A stretch of 47,281 nt of DNA, taken from the NCBI GenBank assembly GCA_029975275.1, contig JARKPN010000057.1, positions 1-47,281 of the forward strand, given 5' to 3'. The notes beneath the pieces are model-generated. The model ran no database searches. It was not told where the DNA came from and worked only from the letters and a program-made list of their open reading frames with translations. Both the position numbers and the translations under genes were made by a program. How positions within the stretch are numbered: position 1 is the first letter of the stretch; each line of letters begins with the position of its first letter. Origin of the DNA: Geobacteraceae bacterium. Its GTDB lineage: Bacteria; Desulfobacterota; Desulfuromonadia; Geobacterales; Geobacteraceae. This document shows positions 25,328 through 34,107 of the stretch, piece after piece.

Positions 25328-26416
25328 GTGGATAGCTGGAAATTCCTCGATTTAGACTTATGGAAAAATTTCGGGACTTCAGCCGCTTTCTTGTCTGCGG
25401 CCTTTGTCCTAGGGTTAGTCCTTCACAGAATCATTTTTGGAATTACAGGACGACTAGTCCGAAATCTGCCCTGGGGAGAAAAGGGCCTCGCTTATATTCG
25501 CAAACCCAGCCGCTTCCTGTTCCCCCTTCTAGCAGTCAATCTGGTTGCGCCTTCTCTCGACATGCCCGAGCGGTTGCTGCGAATTTTACAGCACGTCATT
25601 GCCATTCTCTTCATTGTTATTTTTACTTGCCTCGTCATAGGTTTAATTCGCCTTCTTCGGGATTACTTGCTTTCACGTCACGATATTTCAGCGATCGACA
25701 ATCTTCAGGCGCGCAAGATTTCCACCCAGGTCCGTGTGCTGGAAAAGGTGCTGTTGACCATAATGGTCATTGCTTCGCTTTCCTTTATTCTCATGACATT
25801 CGACAGCATACGACAAATAGGTATCAGCCTGCTGGCTTCAGCGGGCATTGCCGGCATCATCATCGGCTTCGCAGCCCAAAAAAGCCTGGGGACACTGCTG
25901 GCTGGGATTCAGGTGGCACTGACTCAACCTATTCGTCTGGATGACGTGGTGATTGTTGAAGGCGAATGGGGCCGGATTGAGGAAATTACGCTGACATATG
26001 TGGTGGTGCGTATCTGGGATTTGCGAAGGCTTGTCCTTCCGATCACGTACTTCATTGAGAAACCGTTTCAAAACTGGACACGCACCTCTTCCGATATCTT
26101 AGGATCGGTTTTTATTCACACGGACTATACTGTTCCGGTTGATGCCATCCGCCGGGAACTGGAGCGGATCGTAAAGCCGCATCCCCTTTGGGATGGACAG
26201 GTCTGTGTAACGCATGTTACCAATTGCACCCCACAAAACCTGGAAACAAGGCTGCTTGTGAGCACCCGCTCTTCTGGCGACGGTTGGGAGTTGCGCTGCC
26301 ATGTGCGTGAAAAAATGGTGGAGTTCCTTCAAAAGAACTATCCCGAAAGTTTGCCGAAGGTACGAGTTCAACTGGGCAACTCAGTCGATGCAGCTGCGGA
26401 AGAGACGACAACATGA
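25328..26416 (+). CDS. MscS-family small-conductance mechanosensitive channel
   Basis: 362 residues with a GTG start (AGGAGAG upstream). Four to five N-terminal membrane helices (about 12-35, 57-78, 83-108, 132-155) lead into the MscS pore helix rich in Gly/Ala (LLASAGIAGIIIGFAAQKSLG, about 166-186) and the beta domain (PIRLDDVVIVEGEWGRIEEI). It opens under membrane tension to release solutes. Gene GC is lower than that of the flanking operons. Confidence 0.9.
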   Translation: MDSWKFLDLDLWKNFGTSAAFLSAAFVLGLVLHRIIFGITGRLVRNLPWGEKGLAYIRKPSRFLFPLLAVNLVAPSLDMPERLLRILQHVIAILFIVIFTCLVIGLIRLLRDYLLSRHDISAIDNLQARKISTQVRVLEKVLLTIMVIASLSFILMTFDSIRQIGISLLASAGIAGIIIGFAAQKSLGTLLAGIQVALTQPIRLDDVVIVEGEWGRIEEITLTYVVVRIWDLRRLVLPITYFIEKPFQNWTRTSSDILGSVFIHTDYTVPVDAIRRELERIVKPHPLWDGQVCVTHVTNCTPQNLETRLLVSTRSSGDGWELRCHVREKMVEFLQKNYPESLPKVRVQLGNSVDAAAEETTT

Positions 26417-26461
26417 GGTCGGTGCGCCTTGAGCCGTTAGCTGTCAGAAAAAGAGGTGATT

Positions 26462-26713
26462 ATGAAAAGGATCGCGAGGATCGTCGTGTTTCTGGCGGGA
26501 TTCCCGGCATTGCCGTCACTTCTTGCGGGAAATGCCCTGGCCGTCGATCTCGTCTTCAAGGATAAACACTTTGAGGCCCTCAAAACAAAAAAAGATTTCC
26601 TGCTCTTTACCAGAGAAGAAGGCGCGGAAGAGCACCGTCAGATGGGTGCCATTTCAATATCGAACGCGCGGATCCTTGATTGGCTGGATGGGATCGTGAA
26701 CGAGGAATTCTGA
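26462..26713 (+). CDS. small exported protein of unknown function
   Basis: 83 residues with a signal peptide (hydrophobic 8-26, likely cleavage after ALA). The mature part, VDLVFKDKHFEALKTKKDFL then EEGAEEHRQMG, is short and charged and matches no family I know. ATG 26462 has AAGAGGTG just before it. It follows the MscS gene by 45 nt and converges on the serine hydrolase gene. Confidence 0.5.
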   Translation: MKRIARIVVFLAGFPALPSLLAGNALAVDLVFKDKHFEALKTKKDFLLFTREEGAEEHRQMGAISISNARILDWLDGIVNEEF

Positions 26714-26833
26714 CCGGTCCGCAGGCTCGCATCCAGGGGAAACGAGAAGAAGGACATTCTTCTTGACGCACAAGAAACGTCCCGGTATTCTCCGACCACG
26801 CGAAAGCAAGTAAAGGTTACCCCTTTGCTCAAT

Positions 26834-28045
26834 TCAGAGATTATCGTAAATCGCCCGCTTTACCTCGGACGGAAAGCTGCCCGACATCCCTTCAACGGCG
26901 GTATTTGTAAGGATTATCACCGTCAGCCCCGCGACCGGATCAACCCACCACGTATGTCCGTAGACACCACCCCATCCGATGGTGCCCTTGTTCTGGGGAC
27001 TTTGGGCCGCTTTCGGATCAATCAGGATAGCTGACATGAGTGCCCATCCCCACCCCGGCTCTTCTATCTGAATGCTCGTCCTGCCGGTACTGCTTTCAAA
27101 GACAGCCTTACTCGATTCAGGCTTCAGAACGGAGATATCTTTTGTTCGGACGGCTTCAAGAAACCACAGGTAATCGGCCGCGGTTCCAACCATGCCCGCT
27201 CCTCCGGAGAAATAGGCGTTCCTGTTGACGGCGCGGGACGGAGAAAAATTTATCGTGCTGGAACCGAAAGGGAATCGATAGAGCGGCGGCATTCTTACGG
27301 GAACCGGTTTTCCATCGGCATAGGGGGTTGCGAGACGTTCCGGATGCGAAGCCACGAATTCGGTGTCCTTCATGGCCAGCGGTCCGGTTATCAGCTTTCT
27401 TATCACGGAATCGAGGTCCATATTGGTTACCTTTTCTATAACCCTTCCCAGCACATCAGTGGCAAGCGAATAGTGCCAGGACGTTCCGGGTGCGAAGAGG
27501 AGAGGAGCACGGGAGATGCGGCGCAGGTTTTCATCCAGTGAAATACCGCTGTCATCGAGCCCGTCGGAAACACCAAACTTGTGATACGGGCCGCCTTTGG
27601 CTTCGAAAAAGGTATAGTTTAGTCCTGACGTATGGGTCAGCAGATGCCGAATCGTAATTATCGGAACCTTGCCGTCGGCTGTACGGGGCCTGAAGTCCGG
27701 AAGCCATTTCGTTACCGGGTCGTCAAGCTTGAGGAGATTCTGATCAGCGAGGCGGAGAACCGCGACCGACGTAATCGGTTTTGTCATTGAAGCAAGTCGG
27801 AATACCGTATCCTTTTGCATCGGCAGATTGCGCTCACGATCGGCAAGTCCGGATGCCTTTTCATAAAGCACCTTTCCGTCCCGGGACACGATCACGACCG
27901 CGCCGACAATCCGGTTTTCCGAGATCGCCTTGGCCACAACCCGGTCAATCCGCTCGCTGAAAGCGCTTTCTGTTGGCAAAGAAGCCGCTGACGCAGTCCG
28001 GCCCATTAACAATACAAATAATACTAATCCCATTTTTCTCAACAT
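26834..28045 (-). CDS. exported beta-lactamase-family serine hydrolase
   Basis: 403 residues. A signal peptide (1-17, cleavage near TASA) is followed by a class C beta-lactamase/esterase-type domain. The active-site motif is SMTK in RLASMTKPITSV (about residue 92), followed by a tyrosine motif HYSLATDVLG and, near the C-terminus, the KTG-equivalent region GWGGVYGHTWWVDP. The last motif is like EstB-type esterases and penicillin-binding-related hydrolases rather than true beta-lactamases. The ATG at 28045 has AAGGGAGGG upstream. Confidence 0.83.
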   Translation of the reverse strand: MLRKMGLVLFVLLMGRTASAASLPTESAFSERIDRVVAKAISENRIVGAVVIVSRDGKVLYEKASGLADRERNLPMQKDTVFRLASMTKPITSVAVLRLADQNLLKLDDPVTKWLPDFRPRTADGKVPIITIRHLLTHTSGLNYTFFEAKGGPYHKFGVSDGLDDSGISLDENLRRISRAPLLFAPGTSWHYSLATDVLGRVIEKVTNMDLDSVIRKLITGPLAMKDTEFVASHPERLATPYADGKPVPVRMPPLYRFPFGSSTINFSPSRAVNRNAYFSGGAGMVGTAADYLWFLEAVRTKDISVLKPESSKAVFESSTGRTSIQIEEPGWGWALMSAILIDPKAAQSPQNKGTIGWGGVYGHTWWVDPVAGLTVIILTNTAVEGMSGSFPSEVKRAIYDNL

Positions 28046-28289
28046 ATTCCCTCCCTTGCTCATTTATCAACAAAACCGATACGAAGGGGGTCACTTCTCA
28101 ATATTTGCGTTCGTGACCCTTCAAGCATTTTTTGTGGATCATCTGCCACACCTTGGGCTGGTTCCCTGCGCTTTGTATCGGCAATCCGGAGCCATATCGC
28201 GTCTGGCGCCACCCGCACGCTCTTGAGGCGTGAATTGAGGAGCATGTGTAGTGAGGCCGGCCGTGCCTTCGGACGGAATCTCAAAGCTT

Positions 28290-29852
28290 CTAACCCGCCG
28301 GGACCTCGTCCTCCGGGCTCCACCAGCCGTGGTAGCTGAAGGGCGCGTGGTGGGCGAGGCGTATCCTGGCCAGCGGTCCGTCCCCAATCCGTTCGGCCCG
28401 GAGCACGGCCAGGCAGCTGGTCCTGGTCGTGCTGTCGTAGACCTCGGTCAGCAGCCAGCCCGGCTCCTCCGGATCGGCCGGGTCGTAGCGTCTGCCGGGG
28501 ATCGGGATGAAGACCGGCTCGCAGCAGAACTCGTGCCGGCCAAAGTCGTAGCTGGTGCTCTTCCCGCTTGTCATGTCCACCCTGGTGACGATGGACCAGA
28601 AGAATTCCCCCGGATGTCCCTGGCAGATATAGGTGAAGCGGTAGTCATGGCAGAGGTTCCGGCCGTTTATCCGGGGCCACTCGAAGTTTTCCCCGGCCAC
28701 GAGCTCTTCCCTGACGCTCTTCCCTGGCGGATCGATCAGGTAGCGCCGCAGCTTGCCGCTGTAGCTGAACGTTCCCTTCTCCCCCCGCATCATGGCGAAG
28801 GCTGCCGAGTCCGGTCCGATAAGGTGATCCGGATTGTCGTAGCCGACAAAGTCGGCGACTATCCCGCCTCCCCTGGTGTAGGCGTTCACCGAGTGCCACA
28901 TGAAGCGGGCACTGGTCTCGATGAAGACGGGAGGCGCGTTTCCGTCCCGTTCCAGCAGCATGAGGAGGTTACCCTCGGCGGGGCGCCACCGCAGGGAGTC
29001 CACCATGCTCCTGAGGCCCAGCAGAAAGCCCCAGACCCGGATTTCCACCGGCTGGAAGTTCAGCACCAGCCAGCGGTCGGTGACGAACCAGTCGTGCATG
29101 TAGACGTTGCGGGGAAGAGGGAGGGAGCGGTGGCCGGCCGGCTTTCCTTGCCGGTCGAAGATGGTGAGGTGGAGTTGCGGGGAACGGCCGAACCGTATGC
29201 CGAAGTGGAGCCAGTGGCCGCTCTCTTCATCGACCTTGGAATGGGCCGCATAGACGGTCAGGTCGTGTTCCATGCCCAGGCCGCTCTCCCCCACCGTGGC
29301 CAGGGTGACCGGGTCCAGCTCGTAGGGGAGGCTCCCCTCGTCAAAGGCGTACAGCCGGCCGTTCATCAGGTAGACGGTAACGCTCGCCTGGCTGGTGACC
29401 TCACCGGCCCGCCAGATGTTGGCCAGAAGGCCGCCCGGCGCCTGGGTGCACCAAGTTGGGTAGAGGAACCGCCCGGCAGCCTCCTCGTCCATGAACCGTT
29501 GCGTCCGGACGAAGCGGTTGCGGTAGCGCACCCCCCGGTCGTGGAAGGTGAAGGACTGCACCATGCCGTCACCGTCCAGCATCGTGCGCCTTCGCAGGCC
29601 GTCCCGGTCAAACAGGCCCGGGCCGATGCGGTAGAAGATTCCTCGCAACCCCTGCGGCACCGTTCCCTCCACCCGGGCTTCGTAGTCGTGCTCCTGCCTG
29701 AGGGTGGTGGCAAGCCCAAGGTAGGGGGTGTCGGGGTCGCCGAAATCGGGGAACAGGTCCCGTTTGAGCGGCGGACTCAGGCCGCACCCCGGCACGGCCA
29801 GGGAGAGCCCGGCGCACGTCGCCAGGCGGAGAAAATCGCGGCGGGTCAGCAT
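28290..29852 (-). CDS. exported carotenoid oxygenase-family (RPE65-like) protein, Tat lipoprotein
   Basis: 520 residues. The N-terminus MLTRRDFLRLATCAGL then AVPGC combines a twin-arginine motif with a lipobox, predicting export as a lipoprotein. The rest matches the iron(II) carotenoid cleavage dioxygenase family: a seven-bladed propeller with likely iron-binding histidines in MEHDLTVYA, VYMHDWFVT, FMWHSVNAY and the C-terminal FSYHGWW. Family members cleave carotenoids or stilbenes to aldehydes using O2. It follows an aldehyde dehydrogenase gene by 11 nt on the same strand, which could oxidise the product. An O2-dependent enzyme placed outside the membrane is unusual for the anaerobe-like gene content. 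Confidence 0.83.
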   Translation of the reverse strand: MLTRRDFLRLATCAGLSLAVPGCGLSPPLKRDLFPDFGDPDTPYLGLATTLRQEHDYEARVEGTVPQGLRGIFYRIGPGLFDRDGLRRRTMLDGDGMVQSFTFHDRGVRYRNRFVRTQRFMDEEAAGRFLYPTWCTQAPGGLLANIWRAGEVTSQASVTVYLMNGRLYAFDEGSLPYELDPVTLATVGESGLGMEHDLTVYAAHSKVDEESGHWLHFGIRFGRSPQLHLTIFDRQGKPAGHRSLPLPRNVYMHDWFVTDRWLVLNFQPVEIRVWGFLLGLRSMVDSLRWRPAEGNLLMLLERDGNAPPVFIETSARFMWHSVNAYTRGGGIVADFVGYDNPDHLIGPDSAAFAMMRGEKGTFSYSGKLRRYLIDPPGKSVREELVAGENFEWPRINGRNLCHDYRFTYICQGHPGEFFWSIVTRVDMTSGKSTSYDFGRHEFCCEPVFIPIPGRRYDPADPEEPGWLLTEVYDSTTRTSCLAVLRAERIGDGPLARIRLAHHAPFSYHGWWSPEDEVPAG

Positions 29853-29863
29853 GGGAGGTCCTC

Positions 29864-31228
29864 TTACCCGATCCAGACCGTCTGGATGTTGACGAATTCC
29901 CGGATGCCGAACCCGGCCAGCTCACGGCCGTAGCCGGATTCCTTGACCCCGCCGAAGGGGAGGCGGGGGTCGCTCTTCACCATGCCATTGACGAACACCG
30001 CTCCCGCCTCGATGCGGGCCGCGACGGCGGCCCCTTTCTCCGGGTCGCCGGTCCAGACCGAGCCGCCAAGGCCGAACAGGGTGTCGTTGGCCAAGGCGAC
30101 CGCCTGGTCCGGGTCCCGCGCAGCCATGACCACGGCCACCGGGCCGAACAGCTCCTCCGAGAAGGCCCGCATCCCCGGCCTCACACCGGTCAGGACGGTG
30201 GGTTGATAGTAAAATCCAGGGCCATTCATGGGTGTTCCTCCAAGGGTGGTTTCAGCCCCCTTGTTGACGGCATCGGTAACTTGGCCGTGCAACTCCTCCA
30301 CCAGGTCCTGCCTGGCGAGCGGCCCAACCTGGGTTGCCGGATCCAGCGGGTCTCCAACCCTGAGGGCCGCCATTTCCCTGGCGAACAGCTCCAGGAACCG
30401 GTCGTAGACCGGCTGCTCCACGATGAACCGCTTGGCCGCGATGCAGCTCTGGCCCGAGTTGACGCAGCGGGCCACAGCCCCGACCCGGGCCGCCTGCTCC
30501 AGGTCGGCGTCCGCCAGGACGATGAACGGGTCGCTGCCGCCCAGTTCCAGCACGGTCTTCTTCAGCATCCGCCCGGCGACGGCGGCCACCCTCCGCCCGG
30601 CCTCGCAGCTCCCGGTCAGGGCCACCCCCTTCACCCTGCTGCTCTCGATCACCGCGTCCACTTTGCCGGAGCCGATCAGCAGGGTCCTGAAGACGTTTTC
30701 CGGAAAGCCTGCGCTCCGGAAGACCTCCTCGATGGCCAGGGCGCAGCCGGGCACGTTGGAGGAATGCTTCAGGACAACGGTATTGCCGGCCATCAGGGCC
30801 GGCACCGCGCAGCGGAACACCTGCCAGAAGGGGAAGTTCCACGGCATGACCGCAAGCACCGTGCCCAGGGGGCGGAAGGCCACCCAGGCCTTCGAGCCGT
30901 CGCTCTCGGCCGGCTGGTCTGCCAGGTGAACGGCGGCGTGCTCCGCGTAGTAGTCGCACGCCCAGGCGCACTTCTCAGCCTCGGCCCTGCCCTGGGTCAC
31001 CGGCTTGCCCATCTCCCGGGCCATGAGCCCGGCATATTCGTCCGCCCGGCCGCGCAGCACCTCTCCCGCCTCCCTCATCAGTACGGCACGCTCTGAAATC
31101 GCGGTGTCGCGCCACCCAGGCCAGGCGGCGTGCACCTGCCCGACGACCCGGTCGGCCGCCTCGGCGGTCCACTCCTCGAATACCTCCGTCACCTCGCCGG
31201 TGGCGGGATTTATCGATTCTATCGGCAT
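29864..31228 (-). CDS. NAD(P)-dependent aldehyde dehydrogenase (succinate-semialdehyde dehydrogenase-like)
   Basis: 454 residues of the ALDH superfamily. The catalytic base is in LELGGSDP and the nucleophile in NSGQSCIAAKR; substrate and cofactor motifs PWNFPFWQVFR and TGSCEAGRRVA are clear. The size and the absence of a long N-terminus resemble the YneI/GabD2 group of semialdehyde dehydrogenases. It is the first gene of a two-gene unit with the carotenoid oxygenase-like gene. Confidence 0.87.
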   Translation of the reverse strand: MPIESINPATGEVTEVFEEWTAEAADRVVGQVHAAWPGWRDTAISERAVLMREAGEVLRGRADEYAGLMAREMGKPVTQGRAEAEKCAWACDYYAEHAAVHLADQPAESDGSKAWVAFRPLGTVLAVMPWNFPFWQVFRCAVPALMAGNTVVLKHSSNVPGCALAIEEVFRSAGFPENVFRTLLIGSGKVDAVIESSRVKGVALTGSCEAGRRVAAVAGRMLKKTVLELGGSDPFIVLADADLEQAARVGAVARCVNSGQSCIAAKRFIVEQPVYDRFLELFAREMAALRVGDPLDPATQVGPLARQDLVEELHGQVTDAVNKGAETTLGGTPMNGPGFYYQPTVLTGVRPGMRAFSEELFGPVAVVMAARDPDQAVALANDTLFGLGGSVWTGDPEKGAAVAARIEAGAVFVNGMVKSDPRLPFGGVKESGYGRELAGFGIREFVNIQTVWIG

Positions 31229-31314
31229 CGTGTCAGCTTCCTCTCTCGCCCATTATCTCACCAGGTAGATATATTCACGGGCTCCGGAAAGTTGTCGTCA
31301 TCGGGCCGGAAGCC

Positions 31315-31839
31315 CTACGAAACCAGCCGCAGGTACTCCTTCTCGCTCATGAGATCCAGGGAGCTCTTCACCCGGTCGATGAACAGCAAGCCGTTGATGT
31401 GGTCGTACTCGTGCTGGAACACCCGGGCCACGAATCCCTCCAACTCCTTCTCGTGCAGCTTGCCGCGGCGGTCCAGGTAGCGTACCGCGATGCGCCGGTG
31501 CCTGTGCACCAGCCCGCGGAGGCCGGGGACGCTCAGGCACCCCTCCCACCCCTCTTCCCGCCCCGTGGAAGCCGTGACGATTTCGGGGTTTATCATGGCC
31601 GTGGGCTCCATTGCCGGGGCGTCGGGATAGCGCAGATTGGGCCTTGAGGCGACAATGAACAGGGCCAGCGGCTCGTAGACCTGGGGCGCGGCGATGCCGA
31701 CGCCGTTGACGTCGGCCACCGTGACCAGCAGGTCGTCGATGAGCGACTGCACGACCGGGTCGTGCGGGTCTTCAATCAGACGGGCCGACCCCCGCAGGAC
31801 CGGATGCCCCAACTGGGCTATCTGGCGATAGATGGGCAT
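31315..31839 (-). CDS. def: peptide deformylase
   Basis: Removes the formyl group from nascent proteins. The 174 residues have all three motifs: GVGIAAPQ (46-53), EGCLSVPG (Cys 101) and the metal-binding QHEYDH (His 143, Glu 144, His 147). The ATG at 31839 is preceded by GGGAGG; the open frame to 31902 is not supported. fmt is not adjacent, so this may be an additional copy. Confidence 0.92.
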   Translation of the reverse strand: MPIYRQIAQLGHPVLRGSARLIEDPHDPVVQSLIDDLLVTVADVNGVGIAAPQVYEPLALFIVASRPNLRYPDAPAMEPTAMINPEIVTASTGREEGWEGCLSVPGLRGLVHRHRRIAVRYLDRRGKLHEKELEGFVARVFQHEYDHINGLLFIDRVKSSLDLMSEKEYLRLVS

Positions 31840-31935
31840 GCCGTGCCTCCCTTCAATGGCGAACGACGAGCCGACGGCGGCTCCAGCTTGATTATACCTC
31901 AATCACCCCCGGTCGGTCCCGATTCCGACGTTCCG

Positions 31936-32526
31936 TCAGCCCTGCTCCCGCGAGTTGTAGATTGTGCCGCCCCCCAGGGAGTAGTCCCGCAGGACCCGGA
32001 TGGCGGCGTCCCGCTCCACATCGCGGATGACAGCAATCCCCCGCTGCTCCAGTTCGGCCCGCCACTCCGCCGTTTTCGGCCCTTCATCGAAGCCGATGGC
32101 CCTGACATCCCCGTCGCGGGCGCCGGTGACGAGCCTCCTGACCCCGGACCAGGGTATGGCGCCCAGGCACATGGCGCACGGTTCGGCCGAGGTGACCAGT
32201 TCGTGGGCCGGGAGGCCGGGCCCTCCCAGGTCGTAGCTGCCGAGTTTCGTCTGGGCCAGCACCAGCGCCACCATTTCCGCGTGCAGGATGGACAGGCCCG
32301 CCGAGGTGACCAGGTTCACGCCCAGTGAGAGCAGTTTCCCGGACCCGGTCTCGAAAACCGCGGCCGCGAACGGCCCGCCGGTAGCGTTCGTCACATTGAG
32401 CCGCGCCGCCTCGATGACCAATGACATCCGCGCTTCAAGTGACGGGAAATGCGCGGGATATCTCCGCAGGAAGGGATGAATCCATTCCGGGAATTGAATT
32501 GTAAGAACGCTCGGTTGAAACGGCAT
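31936..32526 (-). CDS. nucleoside/guanine deaminase-like zinc hydrolase
   Basis: 196 residues of the cytidine deaminase-like fold, with the zinc-binding HAE (His 82, catalytic Glu 84) and PCAMC (Cys 117, Cys 120). The region NVTNATGGPFAAAVFETGSG and the C-terminal tail resemble tRNA-unrelated guanine/nucleoside deaminases (GuaD type). A decayed duplicate lies at 33470-33898 on the same strand, on the other side of a flavin reductase gene. The substrate is not determined. Confidence 0.85.
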   Translation of the reverse strand: MPFQPSVLTIQFPEWIHPFLRRYPAHFPSLEARMSLVIEAARLNVTNATGGPFAAAVFETGSGKLLSLGVNLVTSAGLSILHAEMVALVLAQTKLGSYDLGGPGLPAHELVTSAEPCAMCLGAIPWSGVRRLVTGARDGDVRAIGFDEGPKTAEWRAELEQRGIAVIRDVERDAAIRVLRDYSLGGGTIYNSREQG

Positions 32527-32574
32527 CGTGATTTACCTCGGGAAATACGCTGCTCTCTTTTTCCCCTGCTGCTT

Positions 32575-33186
32575 TCAAGCGTCTGACGCCAGGTCTCTCC
32601 CCAGGTTGTAGGCCTGCTTCATCAACACGTCGTTATCGGCCGCCTCGCCCGGTGCGAGTGCGCTCCCGTAGACGAGCCCGGCTATCTCCGACCCCAGGAA
32701 GCGCGCCATGTCCTGGAAGGTACGGATGGCGTTGACGGCCCCCGAGGCAAACGGGTCGACATCGCCGTAACTGAGGACCACACCGAACTTTTTGCCGCCC
32801 AGGTCGGTCTCCACGGTGTAGACCGGTTCGCCGTCCTCTCCCGGCACGGTTCCCAGATAGTTGAGCGCGTAGCACCGGTCCATGAACAGCTTCATCTGGC
32901 CGGAAACGGTGAACCAGTAGATGGGGGTGGCGTAGACGACGGCGTCCGCGGCCCGCAGGCGGGGATAGAGCGTCCGCATGTCGTCAGGGATGAGGCAGTC
33001 CTGTTCCAGAGTTCCCTGACAGGCGTCGCAGGCGGTACAGGGGCGTATGTCCATGCCGTGGAGATGCACGGTCTCCACCTCGGCGCCGAGGCTGCGCGCG
33101 CCGGAGGCGACCTCCTGTGCCAGGATCGTGCTGTTGCCGTTGTCCCGCGGACTTGCCTCGATGATGATGATTTTCCTGGTAGCCAT
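32575..33186 (-). CDS. flavodoxin-fold NAD(P)H-dependent FMN reductase
   Basis: 203 residues. The FMN-binding start is IIIIEASPRDNGNSTILAQE, followed by CTACDACQG (a CxxCxxC-type cysteine triad that suggests an additional iron-sulfur or disulfide role), then ADAVVYATPIYWFTVSGQMK and LSYGDVDPFASGA. It belongs to the iron-sulfur flavoprotein/NAD(P)H-dependent oxidoreductase group. The ATG at 33186 has AAAGGAG upstream. It sits between the intact deaminase gene and the deaminase pseudogene. Confidence 0.86.
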   Translation of the reverse strand: MATRKIIIIEASPRDNGNSTILAQEVASGARSLGAEVETVHLHGMDIRPCTACDACQGTLEQDCLIPDDMRTLYPRLRAADAVVYATPIYWFTVSGQMKLFMDRCYALNYLGTVPGEDGEPVYTVETDLGGKKFGVVLSYGDVDPFASGAVNAIRTFQDMARFLGSEIAGLVYGSALAPGEAADNDVLMKQAYNLGRDLASDA

Positions 33187-33259
33187 GCTGTTTCTCCTTT
33201 CAATGGTCGTCGGAGCGTCGGTTTTTCCCCGTAAGGTACCGACGGTCTCGTTCTGGGCA

Positions 33260-33290
33260 ATTATACGCGAAAATCCGGACTTCGTCACAA
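33260..33290 (-). promoter_or_regulatory. candidate promoter of the flavin reductase gene
   Basis: On the - strand TATAAT (33260-33265) is preceded 19 nt upstream by TTGTGA (33285-33290). The spacer is long, so confidence is limited. It lies about 75 nt before the ATG. Confidence 0.4.
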
Positions 33291-33469
33291 TGCGGCACCT
33301 CGAGGGCCCACGGGTAATGCCCGCTTTTCGGGTGCGCGGTAAACAACGGGCCAGGAATGCGGGCACATCCCTGCAGGCGTCGCGATTCCGGCCCGTCATG
33401 AGTCATGCCATATAGCTCTAGGTTGCCGCTGGTGAGAAGCTTTGCGCCGGCTTCATCCGGAGCGGCTCT

Positions 33470-33898
33470 TTACTTGCCCGTATCGCGGGCGCCGGTGATA
33501 AGCCTCCTCACCCCTGACCAGGGTATGGCGCCCAAGCACATGGCGGACGGTTCCGTGACGGTGACCAGTTCGTGGGCCGGCAGGTCGTATCTGCCAAGGT
33601 CGTAGGTACCGGGTTTGTGCTGCGCAAGCGCAAGAGCCAGCGTTTCCGCATGGAGGATTGACAGTCCCTCGGAGGTGACCAGGTTCACCCCCCCCAGCGA
33701 CACCAGTCTGCCGGATTCGCTCTCAAATATCGCCGCTGCCAACGGACCTCCGGTTCCGTTGGCGACATTGAGTCAGGCTGCTTCTATGACGAGCAGCATG
33801 CGATCCCGCGGTGACGGAAAATGCCGCGGAAAGCCCTACATGAAACGTTCAGTCCATTCGGGAATCCGTATGTTCAGGACGCTGGGTCGCAATGGCAT
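33470..33898 (-). pseudogene. decayed duplicate of the nucleoside deaminase
   Basis: Translated from ATG 33898 in one frame it reads MPLRPSVLNIRIPEW, then a TAG, GFPRHFPSP, then VIEAA, a TGA, LNVANGTGGPLAAAIFESES and onward to GARDTGK. The same residues occur in the intact gene at 31936-32526, about three quarters identical by eye. The copy has two internal stops, a zinc ligand change (PSAMC instead of PCAMC) and loses the last third of the protein. A local duplication followed by decay is the simplest explanation. Confidence 0.85.
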
Positions 33899-34107
33899 GG
33901 TGAGTGCTCCATCTGGGTGGCCGGGATGGTTATAACCATATCCTGTTTTCCAGCGGATACTACTCGCCGACGCAAGGTTTTCGGGGAGTGTACGGAAAAG
34001 TTCGATTTACGGGAACATGCAAAGACAGGATCAACACGCCTTTCTGCGACTTCATGTTATATCAGCGTGGCCGGCCTTCTCTTTCGCAGCGACCTGCACA
34101 CTGGATA

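Noticed and set aside
28060-28323. 87-codon - strand open frame between the serine hydrolase and the carotenoid oxygenase genes
   Set aside because: No ribosome-binding site or domain, it overlaps the start of one gene and the end of another, and the text does not resemble a known family.
33774-33840. In-frame TGA in the second deaminase copy as selenocysteine
   Set aside because: The same frame also has a TAG, a lost zinc ligand and a missing C-terminus, and the intact copy has Arg there; it is a pseudogene.
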